From assembly GCF_000511175.1 (NCBI RefSeq), contig NZ_KI866530.1:1869336-1933335 (forward strand): a stretch of 64,000 nucleotides of DNA, written 5' to 3'. The notes under the pieces are model-generated. The model ran no database searches and was not told the origin of the DNA. It worked only from the letters and a program-made list of their open reading frames with translations. Both the position numbers and the translations under genes were made by a program. This document shows, piece after piece, positions 47,624 through 57,628 of the stretch (positions are counted from its first letter, which is position 1; each line of letters begins with the position of its first letter). Origin of the DNA: Sediminibacterium salmoneum NBRC 103935. GTDB lineage: Bacteria > Bacteroidota > Bacteroidia > Chitinophagales > Chitinophagaceae.

Positions 47624-50600
47624 CTATTTAATTCCGATAACAGGAACCTGTTTGTCGTTGATTAATTTATTCAGTTGTTTAACATCAGTGTCCATTACCT
47701 GTTTCAATTTGGATAATTGTAAATTGGCTTGAGCACTTAAATCTGCAAACACTTCACGTACCTGTCTGCTGGGTGCATTTTGTCCACTGGATGCAACTCC
47801 ATACAAACCTGCAATCTTATCGTTCAGGCGAATAGGGAAGTTCAACACGTCCTGACCACTCTTCGCTTTGGTCTGATACAAGGCTTCTTCAACTGCTGTG
47901 ATTTGTTTGTTAATGCTATCTGCCAATTCCTTAATCTCTTTATGTGATTTGGCATCAATCTTTGCATTGAGTTCCATAATCTGAGATCTCACCATGCGGA
48001 TATTTCTGATGGCTTTCTGCACTTCATTGAATTTATCACGAACAGACAAAAGGAAGCCAACCTGTGCATCATAATCTGCTTCTGATGCTGCATAAGCAGG
48101 ATTGGGTTTAATCACAAAACTAAAATCAGCAGAGTCGTTTCCGTATTTAATTTTACCTGTGTATCTACCTGGCGCTGCTTTGGCAGAACCAATACCTCCA
48201 TTCCATAAGATCATACCATCTGCTCTTTCGGCTGGTGGATAGTTCTGATCCCATACAAACTGATTCATTCCTTCTGCTACTTCCAGTTGATCTTCGGCCA
48301 CTTTGGTATAACTACTGAAAGTTTTAATGGGCTTTCCTTGCTTATCGTTAATAGTAATGGATACTTTTGAACTATCTGTAATTCCCTTTGCATAAAAGTT
48401 GATTACAGTCCCCTGCGGAGGATTGGCTCCTGCATTTGGTTCAGCTGTAATAGTTCCTCTTCTTCTTCTGCCGCCACCTTCTGTTCTGTAACTATCATTT
48501 ACAGAAAACACATGTAATTTCTTATCGAGAATCGATGGATTTTTTTGCTGCACAATCGTAAGATCATCAATTACCCAGAAAGAACGACCCTGAGTAGCTA
48601 CAATCAAATCATTGTCTTTTAAAGCAATATCTGTAATTGGCACTACAGGTAAATTCAACTGAAATGGTTTCCAGCTGGCGCCATCGTTGTAACTTATATA
48701 CATGCCAAATTCTGTACCTGCATACAAAAGACCCTGAACTTTTCTATCTGCTCTGATGGCTCTTGTAAAATGCATATTGTTTATACCGGTTGTGATGCGG
48801 GCCCATGTTTTACCGTAGTCGGTTGTTTTGTATAAATACGGAGTATAATCGTCCAGTTTGTATTTTGTCCCTGCAAAAAAAGCAGTCCCTTTTCTGAAAG
48901 GATCTGTTTCAATACAGTTCCACATCATCCACTTGCCTGCATCCGGAGGCGTTACATTATTCCATGACTTACCTCCGTCCCTGCTAACATGAATCAAACC
49001 ATCATCGCTTCCCGTCCACAAAACATCTTTTTCCAAACCAGATTCAGTAGCAGCAAAAATGGTAGAATAATATTCTACTGAAGTATTGTCTTTGGTAATG
49101 GGTCCGCCGCTGGGTCCCTGTTTGGTTTTATCATTGGTTGTTAAATCAGGACTAATCATTTCCCAGCTTTGTCCTTCATTCTCTGTTACAAATAAATGAT
49201 TACCCGCGGTATACAATCGCTTGGGATTGTGTGGCGAGAAAAAGATAGGGAAGTTCCACTGGAAGCGATACTTCAATACATCGGCACCTGCACCCATTGG
49301 ATTATCCGGCCATACATTGATGGCTCTGTTCTCACCTGTTCTGTGATCGAGCCTTGCTAAGTATCCACCATAGTTACCTCCGTAAACAATTTCAGGATTT
49401 AATGGGTCTGCCACCACATGTCCGCTTTCAGAACCCGCTGTAATATCCCAGTCTCTGGCAGTAATGCCAGAACCGCTGGTTCTGCTCTTTATACGAACCG
49501 TTGAATTATCCTGCTGCGCACCTAAAATTCTGTAAGGAACAGCATTATCTGTTGTTACCCGATAAAATTGACCAGTAGGTTGATTGTCCATGGTACTCCA
49601 GTTATTACCACCATCAAAACTTACCTGTGCTCCCCCATCATCTGCTACAATCATTCTTCTGCCATCTTCCGGATCAATCCATAAATCGTGGTGATCGCCA
49701 TGAGGAGTATTGACAGACTGGAAAGTTCTGCCACCATCTGTACTCTTCATAAAGTTTACATTTGGGCAATACACCAGATTTTCATTTTTAGGATCTACGT
49801 ATACTTTGGTATAATACCAGGCACGCTGACGAATATTATTATCATTACTGGTTAAGGTCCAGGTTTCGCCGGCATCTTCACTTTTAAACAATCCGCCATT
49901 CGCATTCTCAATGATGGCATATACTTTCTCCGGATTAGATGGAGCAACTGCAACACCTACAATTCCCCATAAGCCTTTAGGCAATCCTTTTTTATTGATC
50001 AAGGGCTCCCAGGTTTCACCTCCATCGGTACTCTTATACAAACCACTTCCTTCACCTCCACTTTCCATACTATGCGGGGTTCTGATGACTCTCCACATAC
50101 CCGCATAAAATACATCGGGATTGCCAGGCTCCATTACTAAATCTGATGCACCTGTCTGATTGTTGATGTATAAGGTTCTTTTCCAGGTTTTTCCACCATC
50201 GGTTGTTTTGTAAACTCCTCTTTCCTCGTTGGGTCCAAAAAGATGGCCCATCACAGCCGCCCAAACAGTATTCGGATCTCTGGGGTGTACAATCAAACGA
50301 ATAATATGTCTGCCATCATTTAATCCGATATTTTTCCAGGTTCTTCCGGCATCTGCACTGCGCCAAACGCCACCCAATCCTTCAGCAACGTTACCCCGCA
50401 TAGTATTTTCGCCCTCACCTACATACACAACAGATTCATCACTGGGTGCTACCGCCACAGCTCCGATGGTACCACCGAAATATTTATCGGAAATATTTTT
50501 CCAGTTACTTCCTCCGTCGGTAGTTTTCCATACACCCCCTCCGGTTGCACCAAAATAAAAAGTAGTTCTGTTTTTATAACTGCCTGCTACTGCGGCACTT

Positions 50601-50764
50601 CTGCCTCCGCGGTATGGTCCAATAGAACGATATTTTACTTTAGACAATAACTGATCTGAAACATCGTCTTTGGGGATGGCTACTTGTTTTACTCTTTCCT
50701 TTTTTTGAGCTTGCACTTGCAAACAGCAAATAGATAAAACAAGAATCGATAGGATTTTTCTCAT
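47624..50764 (-). CDS. Sortilin/VPS10-like BNR-repeat protein, secreted
   Basis: 1046 residues. A signal peptide (about 1-19, ending VQA) is followed by a long series of beta-propeller repeats with Asp-box motifs (TTDGGSNW, SADAGRTW, TTDGGKTW, STDGGETW, SEDAGETW, SRDGGKSW). The region after about 740 lacks these repeats and ends in a helical stretch. Members are called glycosyl hydrolase BNR-repeat or VPS10-domain proteins; enzymatic activity is not supported by the sequence. It may bind or process a surface or extracellular ligand. Confidence 0.9.
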   Translation of the reverse strand: MRKILSILVLSICCLQVQAQKKERVKQVAIPKDDVSDQLLSKVKYRSIGPYRGGRSAAVAGSYKNRTTFYFGATGGGVWKTTDGGSNWKNISDKYFGGTIGAVAVAPSDESVVYVGEGENTMRGNVAEGLGGVWRSADAGRTWKNIGLNDGRHIIRLIVHPRDPNTVWAAVMGHLFGPNEERGVYKTTDGGKTWKRTLYINNQTGASDLVMEPGNPDVFYAGMWRVIRTPHSMESGGEGSGLYKSTDGGETWEPLINKKGLPKGLWGIVGVAVAPSNPEKVYAIIENANGGLFKSEDAGETWTLTSNDNNIRQRAWYYTKVYVDPKNENLVYCPNVNFMKSTDGGRTFQSVNTPHGDHHDLWIDPEDGRRMIVADDGGAQVSFDGGNNWSTMDNQPTGQFYRVTTDNAVPYRILGAQQDNSTVRIKSRTSGSGITARDWDITAGSESGHVVADPLNPEIVYGGNYGGYLARLDHRTGENRAINVWPDNPMGAGADVLKYRFQWNFPIFFSPHNPKRLYTAGNHLFVTENEGQSWEMISPDLTTNDKTKQGPSGGPITKDNTSVEYYSTIFAATESGLEKDVLWTGSDDGLIHVSRDGGKSWNNVTPPDAGKWMMWNCIETDPFRKGTAFFAGTKYKLDDYTPYLYKTTDYGKTWARITTGINNMHFTRAIRADRKVQGLLYAGTEFGMYISYNDGASWKPFQLNLPVVPITDIALKDNDLIVATQGRSFWVIDDLTIVQQKNPSILDKKLHVFSVNDSYRTEGGGRRRRGTITAEPNAGANPPQGTVINFYAKGITDSSKVSITINDKQGKPIKTFSSYTKVAEDQLEVAEGMNQFVWDQNYPPAERADGMILWNGGIGSAKAAPGRYTGKIKYGNDSADFSFVIKPNPAYAASEADYDAQVGFLLSVRDKFNEVQKAIRNIRMVRSQIMELNAKIDAKSHKEIKELADSINKQITAVEEALYQTKAKSGQDVLNFPIRLNDKIAGLYGVASSGQNAPSRQVREVFADLSAQANLQLSKLKQVMDTDVKQLNKLINDKQVPVIGIK

Positions 50765-50823
50765 TGCATTAGATTAAGACAGTTAAATTACTGTAATTTC
50801 ATAATACAATTGAATCCGAATTC

Positions 50824-52164
50824 ATGATATCTTCTGAAAATAGGAACGAAGAAGAGTTCAGAAAACTCTCTTACCATTTGCCTGACCTTATCTTTCAGTT
50901 TACCAGAAGGCCGGATGGAACTTATCATGTTCCCATTGCTTCCAAGGGCATTGAAAATATTTTCGGCTGCAAACCGGAAGATGTAAAGGAAAGTTTTGAG
51001 CCGATTGTGAAAGTAATGCATCCGGAAGATCAACAAAAAGTTCTGGAAGCCATTGAAAAGTCCGCTAACGAGCTGACAGATTTTGCAATGGAAGCGAGAA
51101 TTTTAATTCCGGGGAGACCCATTCAATGGATTTATACCAGATCAACCCCTGAAAAACTAGAGGATGGTTCCATTACCTGGTATGGTTTCAGCAGAGATAT
51201 GACTGAGCAAAAACTGGCACTCGAAAAAATTACTGCTCTTTCTAAAAAACAAGATGCCATTTTAAAAGCCATTCCCGATTTAATTTTTGTTATTGGGGAA
51301 GACAAGGTTATTTACGAATATCATTCAAGTGTAAAAGAATTACTAGCCGCACCACCTGAAGTATTCATAGGTAAAAAATATTCGGATATCATTCCAGGTG
51401 AAGCATCCGCGGTCATGGATTCAGCCTTAATGGAAACAAAAGAAAAAGGATTTTCTTCAGGGCAGCAGTATCAACTGAACTTACCCATTGGCGATTTTTG
51501 GTTTGAACTATCAGTAGCGCCCATTGAGGATGAATCTGCAGATTTTCAAAAATATATTGTTGTATCTACCAATATTACAGACCGAAAGTCAAAAGAAGAA
51601 AGAATCCAGCAACTTTCGCTGGCCGTTGAGCAAAGCTCAACTAGCATATTAATTACAGATATTGATGGTAATTTACAATATGCCAACAGTTACTTTTATC
51701 AACATACCGGCTATACTAAAGAGGATAGCATTGGTCAAAACTTACGATTTATTCAATCCGGCAAAACCAATCTTTCTATCTATGAAGAAATGTGGAATAC
51801 AATTAAATCTGGCTCTTCATGGAAAGGTGAGTTTTTAAATAAAAAGAAAAATGGAGACTTATTCTGGGAAGAAGCCATTATATCTCCGGTTAAAGATGCC
51901 AATGGAAATATCAAAAGGTTTTTAAGTATTAAAACAGATATTACAACTCGTAAAGCCACCATTGAAAAATTAAGAAAAATTGCCTGGAGCCAAAGTCATC
52001 AGGTAAGAGGCCCACTGACAGATATCCTGGGTATTATCAATCTGATGAAAATGAAAATTTCTTCAGAAGAAAAGAATATGTTGCTAAGCCAACTGGAAAT
52101 TGCAGCGCATGGCTTAGATAAAGCCATACATGAAATTGTAGACGAAACTCAAGACAAGAATTAA
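50824..52164 (+). CDS. PAS-domain protein with histidine-kinase-like dimerisation helix, no ATPase domain
   Basis: 446 residues, no membrane segment. Three PAS regions are seen, about 15-130, 150-255 and 262-375; the third carries GTF-like [15 protein letters not shown] and a clear PAC end ([15 protein letters not shown]). The last 60 residues look like a DHp helix, with His392 in [15 protein letters not shown] where kinases have the phosphorylated His. The HATPase domain is missing and the stop follows directly, 5 bases before ade. It could take part in a phosphorelay or just sense a signal. Confidence 0.85.
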   Translation: MISSENRNEEEFRKLSYHLPDLIFQFTRRPDGTYHVPIASKGIENIFGCKPEDVKESFEPIVKVMHPEDQQKVLEAIEKSANELTDFAMEARILIPGRPIQWIYTRSTPEKLEDGSITWYGFSRDMTEQKLALEKITALSKKQDAILKAIPDLIFVIGEDKVIYEYHSSVKELLAAPPEVFIGKKYSDIIPGEASAVMDSALMETKEKGFSSGQQYQLNLPIGDFWFELSVAPIEDESADFQKYIVVSTNITDRKSKEERIQQLSLAVEQSSTSILITDIDGNLQYANSYFYQHTGYTKEDSIGQNLRFIQSGKTNLSIYEEMWNTIKSGSSWKGEFLNKKKNGDLFWEEAIISPVKDANGNIKRFLSIKTDITTRKATIEKLRKIAWSQSHQVRGPLTDILGIINLMKMKISSEEKNMLLSQLEIAAHGLDKAIHEIVDETQDKN

Positions 52165-52169
52165 TAGAG

Positions 52170-53915
52170 ATGAATAATGAATTTAGCGTTACAGCCAAGC
52201 TGGTGGACATATATAACAAAAAGATTTATCCTGCAAGAGTTACTATCGCCAATCAAAAAATAACTTCCATAATAGCTGTGGAAGAAAATGAATTTGATAC
52301 TTCAGGATTTATCATGCCGGGCTTTATAGACAGTCATGTGCATATAGAGAGCAGTATGCTGATACCGAGTGAATTTGCCAGAATTGCTGTGTTGCATGGC
52401 ACAGTTGCCACGGTAAGTGACCCACATGAAATTGCCAATGTTTGCGGAATAGCTGGTGTTCAATTTATGATTGAGAATGGGAAAAAAGTTCCTTTCAAAT
52501 TCAATTTTGGTGCACCCAGCTGTGTGCCTGCAACCATTTTTGAAACTGCAGGTGCATCACTGGACAGCAATCAAGTGGCTGCGCTTTTAGCATCCGATGA
52601 TATTAAGTACTTAAGTGAAATGATGAATTTCCCCGGCGTGCTGCACAATGATCCCGAAGTCATGAAAAAAATTGCAGCAGCACACCGGGCCGGTAAGCCC
52701 GTGGATGGACACGCCCCCGGCCTTACCGGAGCATTGGCCAAACTGTATATAGAAGCAGGTATTTCCACCGATCACGAATGCTTTACCATGGAAGAAGCCG
52801 TAGACAAATTATCCTATGGCATGAAGATTATTATTCGCGAAGGAAGTGCCGCCAAAAACTTTGAAGCACTGGCCGAACTGATTGATGATCATCCGAACAG
52901 TGTGATGTTCTGCAGCGACGATAAACATCCGGACAGTCTGGTGGAAGGACATATCAATCAATTGTGCGCAAGAGCTGTTGCCAAGGGCCTGGATCTTTTC
53001 AATATTTTAAAAGTAGCCTGCATCAATCCGGTGCATCATTACAAACTGAATGTAGGAACCCTTCGTGTGGGCGACCCTGCCGACTTTGTTGTTGTAGAAG
53101 ACCTGACCCATTTTAAAGTTCGTCAAACCTATATTGACGGGCAGGCGCTTCTGTCAAACAACCTGGCAGAAAATCCTGCATTAGTCTTGCCAAAGAACGA
53201 AAACGAATCTCAAGAAAAGGATGAATTTAAATCCGCCGTTCAACAAACGGCTACTCCATTCAAATCCATCATCCCTTCCGTTTCCGCCACCCCCATCAAT
53301 CGCTTTTCCTGCAAACCCGTAACAGCAGAAGACCTGCGTATTCGTATTTCGGATTATCCGCAGGAAGGGGGTATGATCCCTGTAATAGAAGCTTTGGATG
53401 GGCAATTGATAACGAATCGGATCATGCTGAAGGGCCTGGAAAACAACGGAGAATGGATCAGTAATCCGGAAGCGGATTGTTTAAAAATGGTAGTAGTGAA
53501 CAGGTACCATATGGCGCCGGTTGCAAAAGCTTTCATCAAAAATTTTGGTTTCAGTACCGGCGCCATCGCCTCCACGGTAGCCCACGATAGCCACAATATT
53601 GTAGCAGTGGGCGCAACGGATGAAGATCTGGTGGCAGCCATCAATGCAGTTATAGCGGCAGAAGGTGGAATCAGTTGTATAAAAGGATCGGAACAAAAAG
53701 TATTGCCCTTACCGGTTGCCGGACTCATGAGCACAGGAGATGGTTTTGAAATTGCGCAGCAATACACAGCCATTGATGCCATGGCCAAAAGCCTGGGAAG
53801 CCAGCTGGGTGCACCTTTCATGACACTCAGTTTTATGGCATTACTGGTGATTCCTCATTTAAAATTGAGCGACAAGGGGTTATTTGACGGGGACAGTTTT
53901 TCTTTTTTATCCTGA
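52170..53915 (+). CDS. ade: Adenine deaminase
   Basis: 581 residues. Metal-site residues of the amidohydrolase fold are in [26 protein letters not shown], and DGHAPG. The C-terminal region (about 400-581) carries the family-specific [21 protein letters not shown]. It converts adenine to hypoxanthine and ammonia. It follows the PAS gene after 5 bases and precedes upp, so a purine/pyrimidine salvage pair is formed. Confidence 0.94.
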   Translation: MNNEFSVTAKLVDIYNKKIYPARVTIANQKITSIIAVEENEFDTSGFIMPGFIDSHVHIESSMLIPSEFARIAVLHGTVATVSDPHEIANVCGIAGVQFMIENGKKVPFKFNFGAPSCVPATIFETAGASLDSNQVAALLASDDIKYLSEMMNFPGVLHNDPEVMKKIAAAHRAGKPVDGHAPGLTGALAKLYIEAGISTDHECFTMEEAVDKLSYGMKIIIREGSAAKNFEALAELIDDHPNSVMFCSDDKHPDSLVEGHINQLCARAVAKGLDLFNILKVACINPVHHYKLNVGTLRVGDPADFVVVEDLTHFKVRQTYIDGQALLSNNLAENPALVLPKNENESQEKDEFKSAVQQTATPFKSIIPSVSATPINRFSCKPVTAEDLRIRISDYPQEGGMIPVIEALDGQLITNRIMLKGLENNGEWISNPEADCLKMVVVNRYHMAPVAKAFIKNFGFSTGAIASTVAHDSHNIVAVGATDEDLVAAINAVIAAEGGISCIKGSEQKVLPLPVAGLMSTGDGFEIAQQYTAIDAMAKSLGSQLGAPFMTLSFMALLVIPHLKLSDKGLFDGDSFSFLS

Positions 53916-53961
53916 ACTGACCCGCGGTAAAAACCGTATTTTCGCTGCTCAATCTTTCACC

Positions 53962-54615
53962 ATGGTGATCAATTTAAGTAAACAGCATAGCCTGCTAAGC
54001 AACTGGGTAGCTGAGTTAAGAAATGTCAATGTACAAGGCGACCGTATGCGTTTCAGAAGAAACCTGGAGCGTATTGCAGAAGTAGCTGCTTATGAAATCA
54101 GCAAGGAACTTCCCTGGGAAACGGTAGAAATTGCAACTCCTCTGGGAACACACGAAAGTAAACTACTAAAAGACCAACCCGTTTTAGCCACCATTTTAAG
54201 AGCAGGCTTGCCCATGCACAATGGCATGCTGAACTATTTTGACAAAGCAGACAATGCTTTTGTATCAGCCTATCGCAAACACCACAGAGATGGGAGTTTT
54301 GAAATCAGCATGGAATACATGAGTTGCCCTGATTTAAATAACAGGGTAGTAATTATCTCTGATCCCATGCTGGCCACCGGTGCATCAGTGGTAAAAACCA
54401 TTCAACATATGAAAGCCGAATGGAATCCGGCCAGCTTCCACGTAGTGGTTGCCATTGCCTGTTCTGTTGGCATTGAATTCCTGGAAAGAGAATGTGGAAC
54501 TGATGTAAAAATATGGTGCGGCGATATTGATGAAGAGCTGACAGCCAAGTCGTATATCGTTCCGGGACTGGGAGATGCAGGAGATCTGGCATTTGGCTCA
54601 AAAATGCAATCCTAG
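53962..54615 (+). CDS. upp: Uracil phosphoribosyltransferase
   Basis: 217 residues from ATG 53962; the longer frame from 53884 overlaps ade and adds a tail not seen in the family. The PRPP-binding loop (VVIISDPMLATGAS) and the uracil site region near the C-terminus (IVPGLGDAGDLAFG) are present. It makes UMP from uracil and PRPP. It lies 46 bases after ade. Confidence 0.94.
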   Translation: MVINLSKQHSLLSNWVAELRNVNVQGDRMRFRRNLERIAEVAAYEISKELPWETVEIATPLGTHESKLLKDQPVLATILRAGLPMHNGMLNYFDKADNAFVSAYRKHHRDGSFEISMEYMSCPDLNNRVVIISDPMLATGASVVKTIQHMKAEWNPASFHVVVAIACSVGIEFLERECGTDVKIWCGDIDEELTAKSYIVPGLGDAGDLAFGSKMQS

Positions 54616-54668
54616 GTTATCCCCTACCGCTCATGTAGCTTAACAGGCTGCATGCCTCAATTAAATTG

Positions 54669-54692
54669 TATCTTTAGGAGGAACTAATTAGT
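54669..54692 (+). promoter_or_regulatory. Candidate -7 element and Shine-Dalgarno before the PorP/SprF gene
   Basis: TATCTTTA (54669-54676), one mismatch from TAnnTTTG, is directly followed by GGAGG (54677-54681), 11 bases before the ATG at 54693. A strong Shine-Dalgarno sequence is uncommon among the genes of this window. If the -7 call is right, transcription would begin at or after the GGAGG, so both elements may not be functional together. Confidence 0.35.
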
Positions 54693-55697
54693 ATGCGTAG
54701 AATTCTGCTTATGGGATGGGGGGCTGTTTTGTCTTTGGTGGTGCAGGCACAGGATCCGCATTTTTCTCAATTTTTTTCTTCTCCGCTTACTTTAAACCCT
54801 GCATTTACTGGTAAATTTTTTGGCACTTATCGCATTGCAGGCAATTATCGCAACCAATGGCCGGGCATCAACAATGCTTTTACCACAGCAACCGCTTCCA
54901 TTGATTTTCAGATTATGCAAAACAAAATGCAAAGAGGCGATACCTGGGGCGTAGGGTTCATGGGATTCAATGATAATAGCAGCAACGGTGCTGTTCAGTT
55001 TAATTACGGAAGTTTTTCTACTGCCTATCACAAGAGTCTGGACGAAGATGGTATGCACCAGATTGGTCTAGGCTTTCAGGGGACCTATGCCAATATGTTT
55101 ATCAACACCACCAATCTGAATTTTGAAGACCAGTTAACTACATCTGGCTTTACAAGGGTAACTTCGGAAATTTTCAATAACAGTACACTGAAATCAAGAT
55201 ACCTCGATTTAAATGCCGGCTTATTATACAACGGCAGCACCAACGAGAATAACAATTTTTATTTTGGCATCAGCATGTACCATATCAACAGACCACGTCA
55301 ATCTTTTACCGGAGCCGAATATGCTTTAAAACCCAGAACCAATATTCATGCTGGAGCTTATTTTCCTTTAAGTACCACTACCACTTTACACCTGAGTGGA
55401 TCACAGAGTTTTCAGGCACAGGCTTCTCAAACCATTATTGGTGGCGCCATACAGCTGAATGCAACCCCTGATCAACTTAATCCAACCAGTTTATATATTG
55501 GTGCATGGATGAGAATGAAAGATGCCATCATTCCTTATATAGGTATTGAGTTTAACAATATTCGCATTGGCGCTACCTACGATTACAATACTTCTTCTTT
55601 AAGAACTGCTTCCATGAACAGAGGTGGCATTGAAGTTTCATTAATTTACATTAGAAGACCCAATACAGACAGACCAGTGAACTGTCCTAAGTTTTAA
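54693..55697 (+). CDS. PorP/SprF family type IX secretion membrane protein
   Basis: 334 residues. A signal peptide (about 1-19, ending VQA) is followed by the family start motif QDPHFSQFFSSPLTLNPAFT. The rest alternates hydrophobic and polar residues as in an outer membrane beta-barrel. SprF/PorP proteins take part in secretion or surface anchoring of type IX cargo and gliding adhesins. A companion cargo gene is not next to it. Confidence 0.9.
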   Translation: MRRILLMGWGAVLSLVVQAQDPHFSQFFSSPLTLNPAFTGKFFGTYRIAGNYRNQWPGINNAFTTATASIDFQIMQNKMQRGDTWGVGFMGFNDNSSNGAVQFNYGSFSTAYHKSLDEDGMHQIGLGFQGTYANMFINTTNLNFEDQLTTSGFTRVTSEIFNNSTLKSRYLDLNAGLLYNGSTNENNNFYFGISMYHINRPRQSFTGAEYALKPRTNIHAGAYFPLSTTTTLHLSGSQSFQAQASQTIIGGAIQLNATPDQLNPTSLYIGAWMRMKDAIIPYIGIEFNNIRIGATYDYNTSSLRTASMNRGGIEVSLIYIRRPNTDRPVNCPKF

Positions 55698-55709
55698 GCG
55701 CTGATTTGT

Positions 55710-55717
55710 TATCTTTG
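55710..55717 (+). promoter_or_regulatory. Candidate -7 element of the EI24-domain gene
   Basis: TATCTTTG is an exact TAnnTTTG match 14 bases before the TTG start at 55732. Confidence 0.5.
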
Positions 55718-55731
55718 GCAAAAACCCCCGA

Positions 55732-56520
55732 TTGTTAAAGGAAATTATTATATCAATACAGGCATACGGAGCTGCGCATCGTTTCATTAAAGCACATAAA
55801 CTTTGGAAATGGATTATTGTTCCCGGATTTCTATACATGTTGCTTTTTATCACAGGCATGTATTTTTTTAGTCAAAGCGCCAACAATGCCATTGAATGGA
55901 TTGCACTCAAAACAGGATTAAAGAGATGGCTGGATACATTAGACAGTGGTTTTCTGGGATTTATTTTCACCATGGGAAGCATGCTGCTCTGGATTTTGCT
56001 GATGCTTTTTTACTTTTCGCTTTTTAAATATTTGTTCCTGATCATCGGGTCTCCGCTTTTTGCCTATTTAAGTGAAAAAACAGAATCCATTTTAGAGAAC
56101 AAGGATTTCCCTTTTAATACCAGTCAGTTTCTGAAAGATATTGTACGCGGGATAAAGTTGGCCATACGAAACAGTTTGTGGCAAACCGTTTATGTACTAA
56201 GCATTATTTTTTTAAGTCTGATTCCGCTACTCGGATGGCTGACGCCATTTCTTGCGTTGATTCTGGAATGTTATTATTATGGATTTTCTATGTTAGACTA
56301 TAGTATGGAAAGACACAAAAAATCTGCTTCTGAAAGCATTGCTTTTGTATCGGCACATAAAGGCCTGGCCATCGGAAATGGTATTGTTTTTTATCTGTTT
56401 CATTTATTACCCGTAATCGGGTGGATTTTGGCACCTGCCTACGCAGTAGTGGCTGCCACTCTAAGTATATATCCGCTTAAAAAAGAAGCTTTGGAGAAAA
56501 TACAGAACAACCATGGGTAA
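55732..56520 (+). CDS. EI24-domain membrane protein
   Basis: 262 residues, start TTG at 55732 (no ATG in frame until residue 40). Membrane segments are at about 25-48, 73-105, 140-175 and 215-245. The pattern fits the EI24/CysZ-like family. CysZ members transport sulfate; for this group no substrate is shown. Its end overlaps the methyltransferase gene start by 8 bases. Confidence 0.85.
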   Translation: MLKEIIISIQAYGAAHRFIKAHKLWKWIIVPGFLYMLLFITGMYFFSQSANNAIEWIALKTGLKRWLDTLDSGFLGFIFTMGSMLLWILLMLFYFSLFKYLFLIIGSPLFAYLSEKTESILENKDFPFNTSQFLKDIVRGIKLAIRNSLWQTVYVLSIIFLSLIPLLGWLTPFLALILECYYYGFSMLDYSMERHKKSASESIAFVSAHKGLAIGNGIVFYLFHLLPVIGWILAPAYAVVAATLSIYPLKKEALEKIQNNHG

Positions 56521-57208
56521 AGTACTACTTATACCAACGGTGCTGTACGAAGATGCATTGGAAACCATTCCTGCTTACATAAAGGAAGGAGTAGAACAGT
56601 GTACGTACTTTTTTGTAGAGAACGAAAAAACAACCCGCCGTTTCTTCAAAAAAATCTGGAAAGAAATGGTGATTGATAATTATCAGTGGCAAGCCATTCA
56701 CAAAGCCGAAGCTGCAGTTGTTCAGCAGTTTTTAAAAGCCTTAAAAGAAGGACATACTATTGGCATTGTAAGTGAAGCGGGGTGCCCGGGAATTGCAGAT
56801 CCGGGGCAAGTGTTGGTAGAAGCAGCACAACAAAATGGATATCCTGTAAAACCCTTGGTAGGACCCAGTTCTATCTTACTGGCTTTAATGGCCAGTGGCA
56901 TGAACGGTCAATGCTTTCAATTCAACGGATACCTGCCGATTGATCCGTCAGAAAGAAAAAAGAAAATCAGGGCATTGGAAGAAGATTCGCTTCGTCATCA
57001 GTGTACACATATATTCATTGAAACGCCTTACCGGAACAATCAGATGATGAAAGATTTACTGAGTGCCTGTAAGCCGGAAACCCGCATTTGCATTGGTAAG
57101 AATATCACGGCACCCGACGAAAGTATTGTAACCCTTACCGTAAAAGAATGGAGCAAAAAAATACCGGAACTTCATAAAATTCCGGTAATCTTTTTATTGC
57201 AGGCTTAG
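56513..57208 (+). CDS. SAM-dependent methyltransferase, RsmI/tetrapyrrole methylase family
   Basis: 231 residues. The fold signatures are GIVSEAGCPGIADPG (SAM-binding loop) and LVGPSSILLALMASG. It is similar to RsmI, the 16S rRNA C1402 2'-O-methyltransferase, but shorter at the C-terminus and with its own substrate possible. Coupled to the EI24 gene by an 8-base overlap. Confidence 0.88.
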   Translation: MGKVLLIPTVLYEDALETIPAYIKEGVEQCTYFFVENEKTTRRFFKKIWKEMVIDNYQWQAIHKAEAAVVQQFLKALKEGHTIGIVSEAGCPGIADPGQVLVEAAQQNGYPVKPLVGPSSILLALMASGMNGQCFQFNGYLPIDPSERKKKIRALEEDSLRHQCTHIFIETPYRNNQMMKDLLSACKPETRICIGKNITAPDESIVTLTVKEWSKKIPELHKIPVIFLLQA

Positions 57209-57228
57209 CCAAATTTTCTCCGCAAAGC

Positions 57229-57627
57229 TTAGTGTTGTTTGGGTGCAATGATGGTTTCATTTCCCAGCCCTCTCACTTCTAAAATACTGTCTACAATGTA
57301 TTTCTCTACACCGCGCCAGGGCAAAGCACCTAAATACCTTTTGTAATGCACATTAATTTCTCTGCCTGAATTCTGATTGAGTACTTCCGCCACTTTTTCA
57401 TCTACCACGCTGAACACAAATTCATTGCTCTGCACATTGGCCTTAAATCCACTCTGAATTAAATTGCCTTCATAGGTTTTAAATACAAACCCTTTTTGCT
57501 GAAAAGTATTCAGAATCCCCGCTTTGGTTCCTTCAGAATATACAAAATAGTAACGCCAGTAAATAAAGCCAATCAGTACTAAAAGTACTATGGTGGTTGC
57601 GCTCCAGGCAAATTTTTTCATAGTCAT
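57229..57627 (-). CDS. Membrane-anchored protein of unknown function
   Basis: 132 residues. One N-terminal membrane segment at about 8-27 is followed by a 100-residue beta-rich domain outside (TYEGNLIQSGF, SNEFVFSVVDEKV, VHYKRYLGALPWRG). Similar proteins in Bacteroidota have carried the wrong label 6-phosphogluconate dehydrogenase; nothing here supports that function. It follows the M28 peptidase gene after 1 base, so the two are likely co-expressed. Confidence 0.8.
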   Translation of the reverse strand: MTMKKFAWSATTIVLLVLIGFIYWRYYFVYSEGTKAGILNTFQQKGFVFKTYEGNLIQSGFKANVQSNEFVFSVVDEKVAEVLNQNSGREINVHYKRYLGALPWRGVEKYIVDSILEVRGLGNETIIAPKQH

Positions 57628-57628
57628 A

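Noticed and set aside
52170-53915. Adenine deaminase considered as a fusion of an amidohydrolase with a second enzyme
   Set aside because: The C-terminal region has motifs characteristic of normal adenine deaminases, and the length is usual for the family.
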